Shown piece by piece: positions 23,192 through 25,273 of a stretch of DNA of 25,273 nt. The notes below the pieces were generated by a model. It made no database searches, had not been told where the DNA came from, and was given only the letters and a program-made list of their open reading frames with translations. Made by a program: the position numbers and the translations under genes. The stretch lies in contig DAOUMU010000475.1 of NCBI GenBank assembly GCA_034409055.1, positions 1-25,273 on the forward strand. Reading direction: 5' to 3'. Each line of letters opens with the position of its first letter. Within the stretch, counting starts at the first letter, position 1. The stretch comes from DAOUMU01 sp034409055 (GTDB lineage Bacteria; Chloroflexota; Anaerolineae; 4572-78; J111).

Positions 23192-23710
23192 GCAGAAACG
23201 AACTAGACCTTGCGACATATCAGGACGTCGCCGCATCGCCTCTTGGGTTACCACAAATTGCCTGGCCATCTCACCTAACGTCTGTCCTGTCTCTGGATGA
23301 CGGTAATGGGGGGCAATCTCGGCCAAGGGGATGGCCACAAAGGCTCGTTGCTGCACCTCGGGATCGGGAATATGACGACCTTCTAAAACAAATATCTCCT
23401 GGTTAAAGAGCATCAGATCGATGTCGATGGTACGGGGACCGTATTTATCTGCCCCGCGTACCCGGCCCAGGGCTTGCTCAATTCGATGGATTATCTCTCG
23501 TCTGAATTGGGCCGCTGTTAGCTTCGTTTCAATCAGAGCTGCAGCATTCAAAAAATTCGGTTGGCCGGTCATGCCCACTGGCTGGGTTTCCCAGACGGAG
23601 GAAACGGTCAGGAGCTTGCTCCGAGTGGTCAGCATCTCTACCGCCAGCCTCAGGTTATCCTCGGGGTCAATGTTAGAACCCAGCGAAAGATAAGCCAGAT
23701 TGGACATCAT
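23180..23710 (-). CDS. folK: 2-amino-4-hydroxy-6-hydroxymethyldihydropteridine diphosphokinase
   Basis: 176 residues. HPPK transfers pyrophosphate from ATP to hydroxymethyl-dihydropterin. Seen: YLSLGSN (7-13), TQPVGMTGQPNFLN (42-55), GPRTIDIDLML (91-101, Mg ligands Asp96 and Asp98) and IPDPEVQQRAFVAIPLAEIAP (114-134). ATG 23710 overlaps the folB stop (ATGA), so translation is coupled. The last three residues (CKT) and the stop are read from the neighbouring 34-bp repeat, so the original C terminus may have been changed, outside the conserved core. Confidence 0.94.
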   Translation of the reverse strand: MMSNLAYLSLGSNIDPEDNLRLAVEMLTTRSKLLTVSSVWETQPVGMTGQPNFLNAAALIETKLTAAQFRREIIHRIEQALGRVRGADKYGPRTIDIDLMLFNQEIFVLEGRHIPDPEVQQRAFVAIPLAEIAPHYRHPETGQTLGEMARQFVVTQEAMRRRPDMSQGLVRFCCKT

Positions 23711-24063
23711 CGACGCCTGTCCACAGTCACCCCTACGGAACGGGCAAAACGCACTGCTCCTGGCTTTTCAACCGTAACCACGGCCCGTTCAACCCGAGGG
23801 TTGGCCAGACAGATGCTGGCTATTTCCACGGCCATTTTTTCTACCAGGTAGAATTGAGAATTTTCAACCAAATCAACCGTCTGCTTGGTAATCGTCCGAT
23901 AATTAACCGCATCGGCAATGTCGTCAGAAGCGCCCGCAGCCGTATGATCGGTATATAAAGTGATATTGATGAGCACGTCTTGCTTATTGACCCGTTCTTC
24001 AGGATTGATCCCAATAATGGTCTGCAAAAGTAAATCTTTAATATGAACTTGATCTTTTGCCAT
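23707..24063 (-). CDS. folB: Dihydroneopterin aldolase
   Basis: 118 residues, normal length. It splits dihydroneopterin to 6-hydroxymethyl-dihydropterin and glycolaldehyde, giving the substrate of FolK. Conserved features: DLLLQTIIGINPEER (Glu23), DAVNYRTI (51-58), FYLVEKMA (Glu75, pterin binding) and Lys100 in VEKPGA (catalytic). AGGTG lies upstream of ATG 24063. First gene of folBK(E). No clear promoter was found; a 5-bp dyad CTCAC/GTGAG lies at about 24121-24138. folP is not in the window. Confidence 0.93.
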   Translation of the reverse strand: MAKDQVHIKDLLLQTIIGINPEERVNKQDVLINITLYTDHTAAGASDDIADAVNYRTITKQTVDLVENSQFYLVEKMAVEIASICLANPRVERAVVTVEKPGAVRFARSVGVTVDRRR

Positions 24064-24204
24064 AAAATCACCTATCTTTCTACGATTGTAAAAGTTTTAT
24101 ATCTTTATGACGATTATCGGCTCACAATATTACGTGAGGCTAGCTTAAATTTTTAGGTGTGTTTTATTTCGGCGGATCCACCAAATGGCTGTGGTCATTG
24201 GTTT

Positions 24205-24810
24205 TTACTTTTCTATACCCGCTCTGTGGGGCTGGTTCAGTCGATCCAGCAAGGCCAGAATCTGGTTGTTGGGCGGAATATCATGTATTGAGTGACCGTA
24301 GTGTTGGTAGCGAATCTGGCCGGTTTTATCTATCACCACCAGGGCCGGCAAACGCCCCAGTTTAAGCAGCTTGACTTGCTGACCGTAGAGATTGGCCACG
24401 ATATGGTTAGGGTCCGGCAGACCGACAAAGGGAAGTTGCTCCTTGTGCCAGTATTTCTCGAAGGCTGGCCGATCTTCCGGGCCGACCACAACCACTTCGG
24501 CTGCACGGTCTACGAATTTTTGATAATCTTGGCGCAACTGCGCCATGTGCCGGCGGCAGAAGGGTCACATAAATCCACGGTTGAAGACCAGAACCACGTG
24601 CTTGTTACCCCGATAGTCGAGGAGGCGCACCGTTCGGCCCTGAAAATCGGCCAAGATGAAATCAGGGGCAATAGGGAACCGGATCAGACCATCGGGGCGG
24701 CTTGTCGACTGCTTGGTTTTAGTTGGTATTAGTTGGCTTTTTGGCTGAGAGTCGTGCTCTGGTCGCTTCTTGATGATTAACCTGGCAAAATTTGCCGACA
24801 ATTGTTTCAT
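24205..24810 (-). CDS. Peroxiredoxin-like (AhpC/TSA, SelL-related) selenoprotein candidate with in-frame TGA (UxxC)
   Basis: One frame runs from ATG 24810 (GGAGG 9 nt upstream) to TAA 24205, 201 residues, interrupted only by TGA at 24565-24567. Before the TGA: APDFILADFQGRTVRLLDYRG and VVLVFNRGFM; after it: PFC, then RRHMAQLRQDYQ, GLPDPNHIVANLYG, and LPALVVIDKTGQIRY. Related thioredoxin-fold proteins have CPxC at this point, so the TGA takes the place of the first redox cysteine and the motif reads Sec82-Pro-Phe-Cys85. The coding pattern is undamaged on both sides and a SECIS-like hairpin follows. The first 40 residues are basic and non-conserved. Alternative: recent Cys-to-stop mutation. Sec machinery is not in the window. 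Confidence 0.75.
24530..24545 (-). promoter_or_regulatory. Candidate bacterial SECIS hairpin
   Basis: On the minus strand TGGCGC-AGTT-GCGCCA forms a 6-bp perfect stem with a 4-nt loop whose second base is G. The loop begins 25 nt after the TGA, within the distance usual for bacterial SECIS elements, which lie in the coding sequence just after UGA and carry a G early in the apical loop. Confidence 0.55.
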
Positions 24811-24841
24811 AGTATCATTCCTCCGAAAGATATCCTACACA

Positions 24842-24870
24842 ATAATATCATATTATCAAATATTTGTCAA
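24842..24870 (-). promoter_or_regulatory. Promoter of the peroxiredoxin-like gene with AT-rich dyad
   Basis: Minus-strand -35 TTGACA (24865-24870), 17-nt spacer, -10 TATTAT (24842-24847). ATAATAT-C-ATATTAT (24842-24856) is a perfect 7-bp inverted repeat covering the -10, resembling in style the AT-rich operators of Fur/PerR-type regulators. Leader only about 25 nt. Confidence 0.7.
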
Positions 24871-24963
24871 GATATTGTCTAAGATTTGACATGAATCCGG
24901 TGAAAAAAGAGGCCAAGAGTTGAATCACAAAAGTATTGAAAAGGCTGATTAGACTCAGTAGAT

Positions 24964-25140
24964 CCAAATTTGCTCTAGCTGGACCAGTGCGAAGCCTCCA
25001 GCGGCCTAAACGGGGATTGTCCCACGGGGAGGCAGCGGAGCTGCACAGGTCAGCGGAGCTGCACAGGTCAGCGGAGCTGCACAGGTCAGCAAAGCTGCAC
25101 TGGTCCGCTTGGCAGGAGAGTCCATCAAACCAGAATTTGG
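24964..25140. repeat. Repeat block with four 18-bp tandem units
   Basis: Units of CAGCGGAGCTGCACAGGT occur at 25033-25050, 25051-25068, 25069-25086 and, with three changes, 25087-25104. Each holds a small hairpin CAGC-GGA-GCTG. The array is enclosed by inverted GGACCAGTGC (24981-24990) / GCACTGGTCC (25097-25106) and CCAAATT (24964-24970) / AATTTGG (25134-25140). No credible gene lies in 24811-25273. Confidence 0.75.
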
Positions 25141-25189
25141 CTTGCCAGCGGGGCAAAAAGTAACTTCCGCTTGATGTCGCTAGCCAACT

Positions 25190-25262
25190 CGTAAAACGTA
25201 AAACGTGAAGCGTAATGACTTATCTACAGCTCATTTTTACGTTTTACGCTTTACGTTTTACG
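25190..25262. repeat. Heptad-built inverted repeat, relative of the one at 2001
   Basis: Arms 25190-25213 and 25239-25262 pair at 21 of 24 positions. The left arm is built of 7-mers (GTAAAAC, GTAAAAC, GTGAAGC). It shares unit sequence, period and overall size with the element at 2001-2065. Confidence 0.7.
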
Positions 25263-25273
25263 TGGTTGGATGC

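Noticed and set aside
24205..24546. Reading the 3' half of the peroxiredoxin-like gene as a separate protein starting at the internal ATG
   Set aside because: It has no ribosome binding site and would lack both redox residues and the first half of the fold; the same frame continues upstream through the TGA.
24848..25156. 102-codon minus-strand frame with repeated CSSADL
   Set aside because: The repeat is only the translation of an 18-bp minisatellite; it also covers a strong promoter.

Overview
The window looks like a chromosomal segment of an uncultured Chloroflexota (Anaerolineae-like) bacterium. This is an inference from gene content: a branched-chain amino-acid ABC operon with oversized LivH and LivM, DUF3048 and LysM envelope proteins, a CarH/LitR-type B12 MerR regulator, and many palindromic intergenic repeats. 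No rRNA, tRNA, CRISPR array or phage module was seen. Several strong sigma-70-like promoters with 16-17 nt spacers can be read directly.

Layout. 1-84: tail of a Gfo/Idh/MocA oxidoreductase. 262-815: DUF433/DUF5615 toxin-antitoxin-like pair. 824-1907: Crp/Fnr fragment plus an intact SDR, AT-rich and possibly acquired. 2137-4688 (minus): murJ and a CbpA-like DnaJ whose HPD motif reads HSD. 4947-5847 (minus): two secreted Tyr-rich LysM proteins with a clear promoter and terminator. 5848-6768: a gene-poor stretch holding that promoter, a putative orphan transcription unit and the liv terminator. 6769-11732 (minus): livHMGF with no livK. 12015-14495: DUF2877 (AllH-like), a divergent GlsB/YeaQ protein sharing its start site, and a DUF3048 lipoprotein. 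14977-18621 (plus): corrinoid/folate methyltransferase, membrane protein, SGNH hydrolase and M19 dipeptidase. 18943-22338 (plus): CarH-like regulator, TIGR01777 epimerase and an SRPBCC-ChuX/HutX-like fusion. 22365-24063 (minus): folE, folK, folB. 24205-24810 (minus): a peroxiredoxin-like gene with an in-frame TGA at its first redox-cysteine position.

Themes. (1) The best candidate for something special is the peroxiredoxin-like gene. It reads as a UxxC selenoprotein, has a SECIS-like hairpin 25 nt after the TGA, and has a good promoter and ribosome binding site. (2) A B12/folate theme runs through the right half: a methyl-THF:corrinoid methyltransferase-like protein, a B12-sensing MerR protein with a dyad over its own promoter, and three tetrahydrofolate genes. 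(3) Small mobile or dispersed repeats have edited gene ends. A 144-bp MITE with an 8-bp target duplication supplies the stop codon of the MerR gene, a 34-bp tandem repeat supplies the stop of folK, and a sequence like the MITE end overlaps the stop of the first gene.
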